A program made the translations under genes and the position numbers. The notes below the pieces were generated by a model. It was not told the origin of the DNA. It did not search any database and saw only the letters and a list, made by a program, of their open reading frames with translations. From Profundicola sp964553105 (GTDB lineage: Bacteria; Bacteroidota; Bacteroidia; Flavobacteriales; Weeksellaceae): a DNA stretch of 64,000 nucleotides. Positions 18,060 through 27,030 of this stretch are shown piece by piece. Each line of letters opens with the position of its first letter. Within the stretch, counting starts at the first letter, position 1. The stretch is from the NCBI GenBank assembly GCA_964553105.1, contig CAZKJO010000001.1, forward strand, positions 1-64,000. Direction: 5' to 3'.

Positions 18060-18443
18060 AGAAATATAAACTTATTACCTCCTATATCGGTATTACTTAA
18101 AATCTACAGAGTTATGCCTAGCCAGGATTGTAGCGCCATTATGCGATGTGAGCGGCGCAAACAAAAACAAGAAACAAGAATGGCGCGCTTGCATTAATTC
18201 CTTGTTTCTTGATCTTTTCTAAGCTGGCTACGAGTATGATATAGCGTAAAGCCAGAAATAGCTTCAAAATAAAACAATTTCATATACTTATTACAATTCA
18301 TTGATTTACATTAACTTATATTTAAAACAGGTAATAACCGAAAAAATACAGTTGAAATTAATTTCATCAGCTTTCCAACCTTTTTTGCATTTAACTCGTT
18401 TATATAAGTAGAAGCACACAACACATTGGCAAAAATTATCAAC
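18060..18443. other. Intergenic region holding a structured repeat
   Basis: These 384 bases between sdhB and the sigma factor carry no credible gene. The middle holds the inverted-repeat element described separately; the last 150 bases are AT-rich without a clear promoter. Confidence 0.7.
18119..18258. repeat. Structured interspersed repeat with nested inverted arms
   Basis: The outer arms TAGCCAG (18119-18125) and CTGGCTA (18224-18230) are inverted. Inside are two further perfect pairs: GCGCCATT (18133-18140) with AATGGCGC (18179-18186), and CAAGAAACAAG (18168-18178) with CTTGTTTCTTG (18201-18211). The two inner pairs interlock, so they cannot form together as simple nested hairpins. The boundary motifs GATTGTAGCG and GATATAGCG followed by AAAGCCAG resemble a repeat I have seen in other flavobacterial genomes. 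A related sequence lies on the minus strand at 49399-49451. Confidence 0.7.
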
Positions 18444-18975
18444 ATGGCAAAAAAAGAATCTGAATGGATTCGGCGAGCGAAAAAGCAAAATCGCTTGGCG
18501 CAAAAAGCATTGTATGATGCTTATGCTCCAAAAATGCTGAGTGTTGCTAGATATTATATTCATGACCTTCATTTTGCTGAGGACGTAATGATCAAAGGCT
18601 TTTTCAAAGCTTTTACGCAACTCGATAAATATGAAGAAAGACAGCATTTTTATGCCTGGTTACGAAGAATTATTACCCATGAATGTATTGACTTTTTACG
18701 TTCCAAAACGCATACTTTATCTTATGCGGAATGGGATGATAATCTTGATCATATTTCAGATGATTTACAGGAGAATTCAGATGTTGAGGATATTCAACAA
18801 ATGGTGGATGAACTGCCAGATGGTTGTAAAATCATCTTCAATCTATATGTCTTAGAAGGTTTGAAGCACAAAGAAATTGCCGAGCAACTTCAAATTTCTG
18901 TGGGTACGTCTAAATCACAATTGGCGTATGCCAAGAAATGTTTGAAAGAAAAAATCAATCAAAATACACAAAATT

Positions 18976-18983
<8 letters not shown>
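18444..18983 (+). CDS. ECF-type RNA polymerase sigma factor
   Basis: A 179-residue sigma-70 family protein with region 2 (about residues 15-85, ending in FYAWLRRIITHECIDFLRSK) and region 4 (about 120-170, with LPDGCKIIFNLYVLEGLKHKEIAEQL and SVGTSKSQLAYAKKCL). The ATG at 18444 is preferred to a TTG 18 bp earlier. The gene overlaps the next gene, a membrane protein of anti-sigma type, by 8 bp, so the two are coupled. Target genes cannot be read from the sequence. Confidence 0.92.
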
Positions 18984-19731
<748 letters not shown>

Positions 19732-19849
19732 TTTTTGTTTACCAGAGCACAAAACAAAATTTAAATAATTATTTAATTTATTAATAACCAATAACTTATA
19801 GAGATATAAGCAAGAAAAAAAATGTCTAAAAACTAAAAAACATAAATTT

Positions 19850-20884
19850 ATGAGAGAAATTGTATTACTTATTTTAATGGCGCTTTTGGGATTAATTCCA
19901 TTAGAAGCACAAGAAAAAACCTTCGCGGAGGAGGCTGAACAAATTGCTGCCAATATAGATTCTATTACAACAGCGGAGAGAAATGCATTGGTCCTGGAGA
20001 TTGCGGAGGTGAACCAACAGTTAGAAAAGGGTGTAATCTCGGCACAGGAGGCAAAGAAAGAAAAAGAAAGATTGGCTGAATTTTATGCGAATCGTATTGA
20101 AACCAAAGTGAATGCGGAGAAAGATAAATTAGATGAATTGATTGCTATTCGTGTAGATGAACGCGTTTATAAATCCAATAAAACTAAAACTGAAAAGGAT
20201 TCTATCGTAATTAAATTAAAATTAAATGATGACGAATGGGGTGAAAAACGCACCACTTCACAGTTTGTTTTTGCTGTTGGTGTGAATTCACTTATGGGTA
20301 ATGATGAGCATTTTGAAGACAACCTGAAGCTATGGTCCTCGAGGTTCTGGGAATTTGGTCTAACAAGAAACACAAGAATAACGAAAGAAAGTAATCTTCT
20401 GCATTTCAAATATGGGTTATCTCTATTGTACAATAACCTAAAGCCAGAAAATAATATGGTGTTTACGAATGATGACAACCAAACAATTTTGGAGCCTACA
20501 GAAATTGATTTTAAAAGAAATAGGTTCAGAAATTTCTACTTGAATTTACCTTTACATTTCGAGCTAGATTTCTCGCCTACTGAAATAGGTGAAGATGGAA
20601 GCAAATTATTCAGATCGCACCAAAGCTTTCGTGTAGGTTTAGGTGGATATGTGGGCGTTCTTATCAACTCAAAAAACTTTTTCAAATATGAAGAAGATGG
20701 TCATAAAGTGAAATACAGCATCAAAGACAATTACAATGTAAATGATTTCAATTATGGATTGAGTGGATATGTGGGTTATCGCCAATTTACATTCTACACC
20801 AAATATGACTTACAACCTTTATTCAAACACAATGCAGCCGATGTACATAATTTATCATTTGGTTTGAGATGGGATTTTAATTAG
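19850..20884 (+). CDS. Outer-membrane beta-barrel protein with helical N-terminal region
   Basis: A 344-residue protein with a signal peptide (cut near LEAQ), a charged, helix-prone region (about residues 25-110, repeated EKER/EIAE/KDKLDE patterns) and a C-terminal beta-rich part that ends in the typical outer-membrane pattern NLSFGLRWDFN. It resembles the small PorT-like barrels of Bacteroidota. It follows the sigma/anti-sigma pair by 142 bp on the same strand. In the paralogous locus at 46.9-48.9 kb such a barrel is fused to the anti-sigma part, which suggests this protein works with the gene before it. Confidence 0.72.
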   Translation: MREIVLLILMALLGLIPLEAQEKTFAEEAEQIAANIDSITTAERNALVLEIAEVNQQLEKGVISAQEAKKEKERLAEFYANRIETKVNAEKDKLDELIAIRVDERVYKSNKTKTEKDSIVIKLKLNDDEWGEKRTTSQFVFAVGVNSLMGNDEHFEDNLKLWSSRFWEFGLTRNTRITKESNLLHFKYGLSLLYNNLKPENNMVFTNDDNQTILEPTEIDFKRNRFRNFYLNLPLHFELDFSPTEIGEDGSKLFRSHQSFRVGLGGYVGVLINSKNFFKYEEDGHKVKYSIKDNYNVNDFNYGLSGYVGYRQFTFYTKYDLQPLFKHNAADVHNLSFGLRWDFN

Positions 20885-20912
20885 AAATGCATAGTCCTCA
20901 TATTCTATTAAG

Positions 20913-20941
20913 AAAGCCTGAGATAAATTCTCAGGCTTTTT
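20913..20941. terminator. Bidirectional terminator between barrel gene and lon
   Basis: AAAGCCTGAGA pairs with TCTCAGGCTTT around a short loop, with T-rich sequence on both strands. It serves two convergent genes. Confidence 0.88.
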
Positions 20942-20976
20942 ACAATTTTTAGAATTCTACTTAAAGGACGTTGAAT

Positions 20977-23391
20977 CTATCCCTTGGTTTTCAAAAGTGC
21001 GATTTCCAACACTTCTTCCATCGTTTTCACATAGTGGAAAGTAACTCCTTTCAAATAATGTTGCTCGATTTCTAACACATCTTTTCGGTTATCATCACAC
21101 AAAATAATATGTTTGATTCCAGCGCGTTTAGCAGCAAGAATTTTCTCTTTAATTCCACCCACTGGCAAGACTTTACCTCTTAAGGTAATCTCACCTGACA
21201 TGGCAACATTTGCTTTCACTTTGCGGCGCGTGAATGAAGATACTATTGAAGTAAGCATCGTAATTCCCGCAGATGGTCCATCTTTTGGCACGGCTCCTTC
21301 TGGGACGTGAACGTGAACATTACTCTCCTCTATCAGCTTCAAAGGGATGTCAAGTTTTTCGTGATTTGCTTTAACGTATTCCAAAGCAATTTGAGCTGAT
21401 TCTTTCATTACTTTACCCAAATTTCCGGTCATGCTTAAATTTCCTTTTCCTTTAGACAAAATAGATTCAATGAATAAAATATCACCACCTACACTTGTCC
21501 AAGCTAAACCGGTAACCACTCCTGGAACATCATTGTTCTCGTATTTACTAGATTCTCTTGGTGGACCTAAAATTTCTTCTAAATCTGCTTTTTTCAATTT
21601 AGGCTCAACTTCGATTTCCATCGCCGTATTTTTAGCTACATTTCTAACAATCTTTGCAATTCGTTTTTCTAAAGTACGAACTCCTGATTCACGCGTGTAG
21701 CCATCAATCACAAACTCTAATTCTTTATTCCCTAAAACCACATCACCTTTTTTAAGCCCATGCGCTTCTAATTGTTTTGGTAATAAGTATTTCTTGGCAA
21801 TCTGCACCTTCTCCTCTACCGTATAACCATTCACTTGAACCATTTCCATTCGATCTCTCAATGGCGCTGGAATATTCGAAATATCATTTGCTGTTGCAAT
21901 AAACAACACATTAGATAAATCATATCCCATCTCTAAATAGTTATCATAGAATTCCGTGTTTTGCTCGGGGTCTAAAACCTCTAACATCGCCGAAGTTGGA
22001 TCTCCATGTGCACTTCTAGAAAGTTTATCGATCTCATCCAATACAAATACAGGATTGTTTACTCCTGCTTTTTTAATACTTTGCAAGATTCTACCAGGCA
22101 TCGCTCCGATATAGGTTTTTCTATGTCCACGAATCTCTGACTCATCATGTAAACCACCTAAGGACATTCTCTGGTAGTTTCTATTTAAAGCACTTGCAAT
22201 GGACTTACCTAACGAAGTTTTACCCACACCTGGAGGTCCGTATAAACATATAATTGGTGATTTCATATCGCCTTTAAGCTTCAGAACTGCCAAATATTCT
22301 AGCACACGTTCTTTCACTTTTTCTAAACCGTAGTGATCTTTATTTAAGATCTTTTCGGCTCGCTTTAAATCTAATTTATCCTTTGAAACCTTGTCCCAAG
22401 GTAAATCCAACATAAATTCCAGGTAATTTCTTTGAATCGAAAACTCTGGCATTTGTGGATTCAATCTTTTCAAGCGTTTTATTTCCTTCTCGAAATGCTC
22501 ACCAACTTCTTTAGACCACTTTATATCTTTTGAACGTTGAACTAACTCATCAACCTCTTGTTCTTGAGAAACACCACCTAATTCCTCTTGAATAGTACGC
22601 AACTGCTGGTTTAAATAGTATTCACGCTGTTGCTGATCCATCTCTGAACGCGTTTTGGACTGAATATCCATACGCAATTGAAGTTTTTGCAACTCCATAT
22701 TCAAATGTTTCAAAGTGGCGGTAGCTCTTGCCTTTAAATCAGACTCAGCTAATAACTTCTGTTTTTCCTCATTAGACAAATCCATATTCGAAGCCACATA
22801 GTTCACTAAGAAAGATGGACTTTCAATATTTTTAATGGCAAAACTAGCCTCAGAAGGAATATTTGGATTCTTCTTTACAATTTCAATCGCAACTTCTTTA
22901 ATAGAATCATGAATAGCTTGATATTCTTTATCCTTTTTTGGAGGACGAGCATCGTCAATTAATTTAATTTTTGCCTTAAAATAAGGATCAGTCGCTGTAA
23001 ACTCTTCAATTTCAAATCTTCTTAAACCTTGAAGAATCACCGTCGTATTATCATCTGGCAACTTAATCATTTTGTGGATTTTAGCCACTGTACCGATGAT
23101 ATTGATTTCAGATGTTTCAGGTTCTTCAATGCTCGGATCCTTCTGCGTTGTTACACCTATAATTTGGTTTTTCTTATAAGCTTCACGCAAAAGTTTCAAT
23201 GATTTATCTCTTCCTGCAGAAATTGGAATTACCACTCCTGGGAATAGCACCGTATTACGCAAAGGCAAAATCGGAAGCTCCTCTGGCGTCTCTGTATTTA
23301 ATAAGTGATCCTCCTCCTCTGGTGTCAACAAAGGGATGAATTCTGATTCCTCGTTTATATTTTCTTGTAATGACAAGTTGTCTATTATCAT
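20977..23391 (-). CDS. lon: ATP-dependent protease Lon
   Basis: A cytoplasmic hexameric AAA+ protease for misfolded and regulatory proteins. The 804-residue chain has an N-terminal substrate-binding domain (LPILPLRNTVLFPGVV at about residues 40-55), an AAA+ module with Walker A GPPGVGKT at 385-392 and Walker B VFVLDEID, and a protease domain with the Ser707-Lys750 dyad (KDGPSAGITM and GGIKEK). Length and order are standard. It is a single-gene unit convergent with the barrel gene. No CIRCE-type heat-shock operator was seen upstream. Confidence 0.97.
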   Translation of the reverse strand: MIIDNLSLQENINEESEFIPLLTPEEEDHLLNTETPEELPILPLRNTVLFPGVVIPISAGRDKSLKLLREAYKKNQIIGVTTQKDPSIEEPETSEINIIGTVAKIHKMIKLPDDNTTVILQGLRRFEIEEFTATDPYFKAKIKLIDDARPPKKDKEYQAIHDSIKEVAIEIVKKNPNIPSEASFAIKNIESPSFLVNYVASNMDLSNEEKQKLLAESDLKARATATLKHLNMELQKLQLRMDIQSKTRSEMDQQQREYYLNQQLRTIQEELGGVSQEQEVDELVQRSKDIKWSKEVGEHFEKEIKRLKRLNPQMPEFSIQRNYLEFMLDLPWDKVSKDKLDLKRAEKILNKDHYGLEKVKERVLEYLAVLKLKGDMKSPIICLYGPPGVGKTSLGKSIASALNRNYQRMSLGGLHDESEIRGHRKTYIGAMPGRILQSIKKAGVNNPVFVLDEIDKLSRSAHGDPTSAMLEVLDPEQNTEFYDNYLEMGYDLSNVLFIATANDISNIPAPLRDRMEMVQVNGYTVEEKVQIAKKYLLPKQLEAHGLKKGDVVLGNKELEFVIDGYTRESGVRTLEKRIAKIVRNVAKNTAMEIEVEPKLKKADLEEILGPPRESSKYENNDVPGVVTGLAWTSVGGDILFIESILSKGKGNLSMTGNLGKVMKESAQIALEYVKANHEKLDIPLKLIEESNVHVHVPEGAVPKDGPSAGITMLTSIVSSFTRRKVKANVAMSGEITLRGKVLPVGGIKEKILAAKRAGIKHIILCDDNRKDVLEIEQHYLKGVTFHYVKTMEEVLEIALLKTKG

Positions 23392-23451
23392 GCTCTTTTT
23401 ATTTTTAAACCGATAAATACTGCCGAATCGTCAGTTTTATATTAATTTAAT

Positions 23452-23459
23452 CAAATATA
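23452..23459 (-). promoter_or_regulatory. Candidate -7 box for lon
   Basis: TATATTTG on the minus strand, 60 bp upstream of the ATG. The upstream TTG is not well placed. Confidence 0.4.
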
Positions 23460-23592
23460 CAATCTATTGATTATCAGCTTATTTAATTTAATATTCATGA
23501 AAAAGATTCACTCATATTTATCGAACTTATTGTAAGGTCAATAGTTATGCCACCCGAAACATTGCTAGTATTATGAAATTTGGATTAGGCAC

Positions 23593-23629
23593 AAAAAAAG
23601 TGCTCATTACAATTTATGCAATGAGCACC
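23593..23629 (-). terminator. Terminator of the transketolase operon
   Basis: GTGCTCATT (23600-23608) and AATGAGCAC (23620-23628) form a perfect 9-bp stem followed on the minus strand by seven T. It lies 25 bp past the stop of the transketolase C-terminal subunit. Confidence 0.85.
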
Positions 23630-23653
23630 TTATACTTTTTTATTCAAATCAAA

Positions 23654-24607
23654 TTATTTCTTTCTAGAAATAACGGCTTTCACTTTCTGTATAATTGCTT
23701 TTGAGTCGATACCATATTTCACCATTAATTCTTCTGGTGTTGCACTTTCTCCAAAAGTATCTTGTGTACCTACAAACTCTTGTGGAATAGGGTCTTTGGT
23801 TGTTACTAAACGTGCAACGCTTTCTCCTAAACCGCCAAAGATATTGTGCTCTTCAGCTGTTACGATAGCTCTTGTTTTTGCAATAGATTTCAAGATGATT
23901 TCTTCGTCTAAAGGCTTAATGGTATGAATATTAATCACCTCACAAGAAACTCCTTCTTTTTCTAATTCATCAGCGGCTACTAAAGCTTCCCAAACTAAAT
24001 GCCCGGTAGCCACGATAGTTACATCTGTTCCTTCTTCTAATAAAATACCTTTTCCAATTTCGAAAAGCTGATCTTCTGGCATAAATACTGGCCATTTCGG
24101 ACGACCAAATCTTAAGTAAACAGGGCCTTCGTGTTCTGCTACAGCAATTGTTGCAGCTTTAGTTTGATTATAATCACAAGGATTGATTACTGTCATTCCA
24201 GGTAACATCTTCATCAAACCTAAATCTTCTAAAATCTGGTGAGTTGCACCATCTTCTCCTAATGTTAGACCTGCGTGTGATGCAGCAATCTTTACGTTTT
24301 TGTTTGAATACGCAACCGACTGACGAATTTGATCATAAACTCTACCTGTTGAGAAGTTGGCGAAAGTACCTGTGAAAGGAATTTTTCCACCTGTAGCAAG
24401 ACCTGCAGCAATTCCGATCATGTTAGCTTCTGCGATTCCAACTTGGAAAAATCTTTCTGGAAACTCTTTTTCGAAGCCATCCATTTTAAGTGATCCCGTC
24501 AAATCTGCACAAAGAGCAACAACATTTTCGTTTTTCTTTGCCGCTTCCAACAATCCATCTCCAAACCCTGATCGTGTATCTTTTTTCTCTGTATATGTAT
24601 ATTTCAT
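23654..24607 (-). CDS. Transketolase, C-terminal (pyrimidine-binding) subunit
   Basis: The second half of a split transketolase of the non-oxidative pentose-phosphate pathway. The 317-residue protein contains the pyrimidine-binding domain (ALCADLTGSLKMDGF, VGIAEANMIGIAAGLA with the conserved Glu that activates thiamine diphosphate) and the C-terminal domain (VINPCDYNQT, YLRFGRP, VTAEEHNIFGGLG). Two-gene transketolases are common in Bacteroidota. It lies 46 bp after the N-terminal subunit gene. Confidence 0.93.
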   Translation of the reverse strand: MKYTYTEKKDTRSGFGDGLLEAAKKNENVVALCADLTGSLKMDGFEKEFPERFFQVGIAEANMIGIAAGLATGGKIPFTGTFANFSTGRVYDQIRQSVAYSNKNVKIAASHAGLTLGEDGATHQILEDLGLMKMLPGMTVINPCDYNQTKAATIAVAEHEGPVYLRFGRPKWPVFMPEDQLFEIGKGILLEEGTDVTIVATGHLVWEALVAADELEKEGVSCEVINIHTIKPLDEEIILKSIAKTRAIVTAEEHNIFGGLGESVARLVTTKDPIPQEFVGTQDTFGESATPEELMVKYGIDSKAIIQKVKAVISRKK

Positions 24608-24653
24608 TGTATTGGCTTAATTGAAACTTAATTCTAATCTGTTTAATTTAATT

Positions 24654-25502
24654 TTAATAATCTTTAAGTGATGTTTCTGGAATTTGATTCATCGCTGACT
24701 CCATTTGCTCAGCATTTGGAGCTTTACCATGCCACTCGTGAGTTCCAACCATAAAGTCTACACCGTAGCCCATTTCTGTATGTAATAAGATAGCAACTGG
24801 TTTTTGTTTACCAGTTCTAGATTTAGCTTCTTTTAATCCAGCTAAAACTTGCTCCATATCATTTCCATCTTCCACATGAACAACATCCCACATAAAAGAT
24901 TTTAATTTAGCTTCGATCGATCCTAAATTCAAAACATCGTCCGTATCACCATCAATCTGTCTACCATTGGCATCGATCGTCATAATGATATTGTCTACTT
25001 TGTTAGCTCCAGCATACATTAAAGCTTCCCAAATCTGACCCTCTTGTAACTCACCGTCTCCTTGTAAGGTATAAACTAAATGTGAGTCATTATCTAATTT
25101 CTTAGCAAGTGCCAAACCGATTCCAGCAGATAATCCTTGGCCTAAAGAACCTGTTGCGATTCTAACTCCTGGTAAGCCTTCGTGTGTAGTTGGGTGACCT
25201 TGTAATCTTGAATTTAATTTTCTAAAAGTTTGTAATTCACTTACAGGGAAGAAACCAGTTCTTGCCAAAACACTATAAAAAACAGGAGAAATATGCCCAT
25301 TAGAAAGAATGAAGACATCTTCGTTTTTACCGTCCATCTTGAAGTCGGTAGAATAATCCATAACCTCTTTATACAATGCAACCATAAATTCTGTACATCC
25401 CAAAGAACCACCTGGGTGTCCACTGTTTACTGCATAAACCATTCGAAGAATATCTCTTCTCACTTGTGCGCTAAGTTCTTGCAACTCTTGTAAATTAGCC
25501 AT
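24654..25502 (-). CDS. Transketolase, N-terminal (diphosphate-binding) subunit
   Basis: The thiamine-diphosphate-binding half of transketolase, 282 residues. It has HPGGSLGCTEFM, the GSLGQGLSAGIGLA turn and the ThDP motif GDGELQEGQIWEAL followed by the Mg2+-binding segment (IDANGRQIDG). It is the first gene of a two-gene operon with the C-terminal subunit, and a TATTTTTG -7 box sits at 25520-25527 on the minus strand, 18 bp before the ATG. Confidence 0.94.
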   Translation of the reverse strand: MANLQELQELSAQVRRDILRMVYAVNSGHPGGSLGCTEFMVALYKEVMDYSTDFKMDGKNEDVFILSNGHISPVFYSVLARTGFFPVSELQTFRKLNSRLQGHPTTHEGLPGVRIATGSLGQGLSAGIGLALAKKLDNDSHLVYTLQGDGELQEGQIWEALMYAGANKVDNIIMTIDANGRQIDGDTDDVLNLGSIEAKLKSFMWDVVHVEDGNDMEQVLAGLKEAKSRTGKQKPVAILLHTEMGYGVDFMVGTHEWHGKAPNAEQMESAMNQIPETSLKDY

Positions 25503-25652
25503 ACGTATTAAAATTTTACCAAAAATAACAATTTACGACAAGAAAGTTCAGATGATTCCATCTTTATTATATCATAATCTTGAATTTGGATTTTAATAAA
25601 AGGCTTTTATCTAAATTTCATCTCATTCTAATAAAAAATGTACCTTTACTTT

Positions 25653-26018
25653 ATGAATTTTACGGAAGAAGAGATTCACCATATCGGTATGAATTTTATT
25701 GGTGAAGAGTTACAGAAAATGGGTTATGAATTTTTAGGAGTTAATTCTAAACTTAAAAAGCATCCTCAATTTGTTATTTTTAAATCTGGAGAGCCCATTA
25801 CATTTGTCATGGTGAACACCGTTCTATATCCAAATAGTTTTGTCGATGTTCCAGAGGTTTCTCAAAAGGTAATAGAGCATGCAAAAACACAAGATTCTAG
25901 TGTTTGGTTTGCTGGCATTGGTCTATGTAATGACGAAGATCCGAATACGCCGATGAAGAGAGGACATCCTTATAGAATTCTATTTAATGGTTTTAAAAAA
26001 CTACACACTCATGCGTAA
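25653..26018 (+). CDS. Small conserved protein upstream of apbE
   Basis: A 121-residue soluble protein (start at 25653; an ATG 15 bp earlier is possible). It has no signal peptide or cofactor motif. Conserved-looking segments are MNFIGEELQKMGYEFLGVNS, KKHPQFVIF and WFAGIGLCNDEDPN. I recall this family in Bacteroidota, always short and often mislabelled as NQR subunit F, presumably because of its neighbour. It overlaps apbE by 8 bp, so it is translationally coupled to the flavin transferase that matures NQR. A role in flavinylation or NQR assembly is a guess. Confidence 0.75.
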   Translation: MNFTEEEIHHIGMNFIGEELQKMGYEFLGVNSKLKKHPQFVIFKSGEPITFVMVNTVLYPNSFVDVPEVSQKVIEHAKTQDSSVWFAGIGLCNDEDPNTPMKRGHPYRILFNGFKKLHTHA

Positions 26019-27030
26019 TTTATTGATATTTAGTTTTATAAGTTTATTTTTAATTTCTTGCCAAAAAGAAGAGCAGAAAGAACAAGCTAAAAAGCCTATC
26101 GTCATGGAAGGTGATGCCTATGGTTCAACTTTTAGAATTGTTTATTATAGTTATGACAAAAATTTCAATGAGGAAATTCAACAGATTCTAGAAGAATTCG
26201 ACCATTCCGTTAATACCTATATTCCCACTTCTATTTTAACCAAATTCAACGAAAGTGAAAATGGAAGTTCTGCTGATAGAATGCTTTTGGAGTTAGTTAG
26301 TATTTCAAGAAATTATAATACTAAAACTAATGGTTTCTATGACCCAAGTGTTTCTCCATTATCAGATTTATGGGGATTCTCGTCAAAAGGAATTAAGCAC
26401 TCACCATCTGATCAACAAGTGGATTCTGTCATGCAATTTATTGGTTTAAAAAATATAAGCATTCTTGAGGATTCTTTATCTAAAACAGATGCTCGTGTAG
26501 CTTTAAGTTTTAATGCAATAACAGGCTATGTGAATGATGAAGTGGCCAAATTTTTAGATAGTAAGAAGGTAGAAAGTTATTTAATTGAAATCGGTGGAGA
26601 AATGATTGCTAAAGGTAAAAAACCTAATGGCGACGCTTGGACTATCGGTATTGACGAACCTATTGAGAATGCAAACGAAAGAGTTCTTAATTCTATTTTA
26701 GAATTAAACAATGAAGCTATGGCAACTTCTGGAAATTACAGAAAATTCCACATAGATGAAGAAACCGGACAAAAAATTGTTCATACGATGAACCCTAAAA
26801 CAGGTTACCCAGAGGTTTCTCCATTATTAAGTGCATCTGTGATTGCACCAAGTTGTGCTGAAGCAGATGCAACTGCAACGGCTCTTATGGCAATGGGATT
26901 AGATAAAGCTTTAGAATATGTTCCAACACGACCAGAACTAAAATTCTATTTAATATGGAGTGACGAGAGTGGAAACTTTGTAAATAAAGCCTTTAATGGA
27001 TTTGAATTAAAGAAAAATGACGCAGAATAA
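26011..27030 (+). CDS. apbE: FMN:protein transferase ApbE
   Basis: A lipoprotein enzyme that attaches FMN from FAD to Thr residues of NqrB and NqrC. The start at 26011 gives 339 residues beginning with a lipoprotein signal (FLISC, lipid-anchored Cys). Family motifs are GSTFRIVYY near the N-terminus, EIGGEMIAKG, ATSGNYRKF, HTMNPKTGYP and CAEADATATALMAMG, the last including the metal-binding acidic residue. It is the expected partner of nqrB and nqrC at 2.9-4.9 kb. Its stop codon abuts the stop of the convergent gene without a spacer base. Confidence 0.94.
   Translation: MRNLLIFSFISLFLISCQKEEQKEQAKKPIVMEGDAYGSTFRIVYYSYDKNFNEEIQQILEEFDHSVNTYIPTSILTKFNESENGSSADRMLLELVSISRNYNTKTNGFYDPSVSPLSDLWGFSSKGIKHSPSDQQVDSVMQFIGLKNISILEDSLSKTDARVALSFNAITGYVNDEVAKFLDSKKVESYLIEIGGEMIAKGKKPNGDAWTIGIDEPIENANERVLNSILELNNEAMATSGNYRKFHIDEETGQKIVHTMNPKTGYPEVSPLLSASVIAPSCAEADATATALMAMGLDKALEYVPTRPELKFYLIWSDESGNFVNKAFNGFELKKNDAE

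Noticed and set aside
18306..18647. Minus-strand frame of 113 codons across the start of the first sigma factor.
   Set aside because: It is antisense to the sigma gene and to AT-rich spacer, with no family resemblance.
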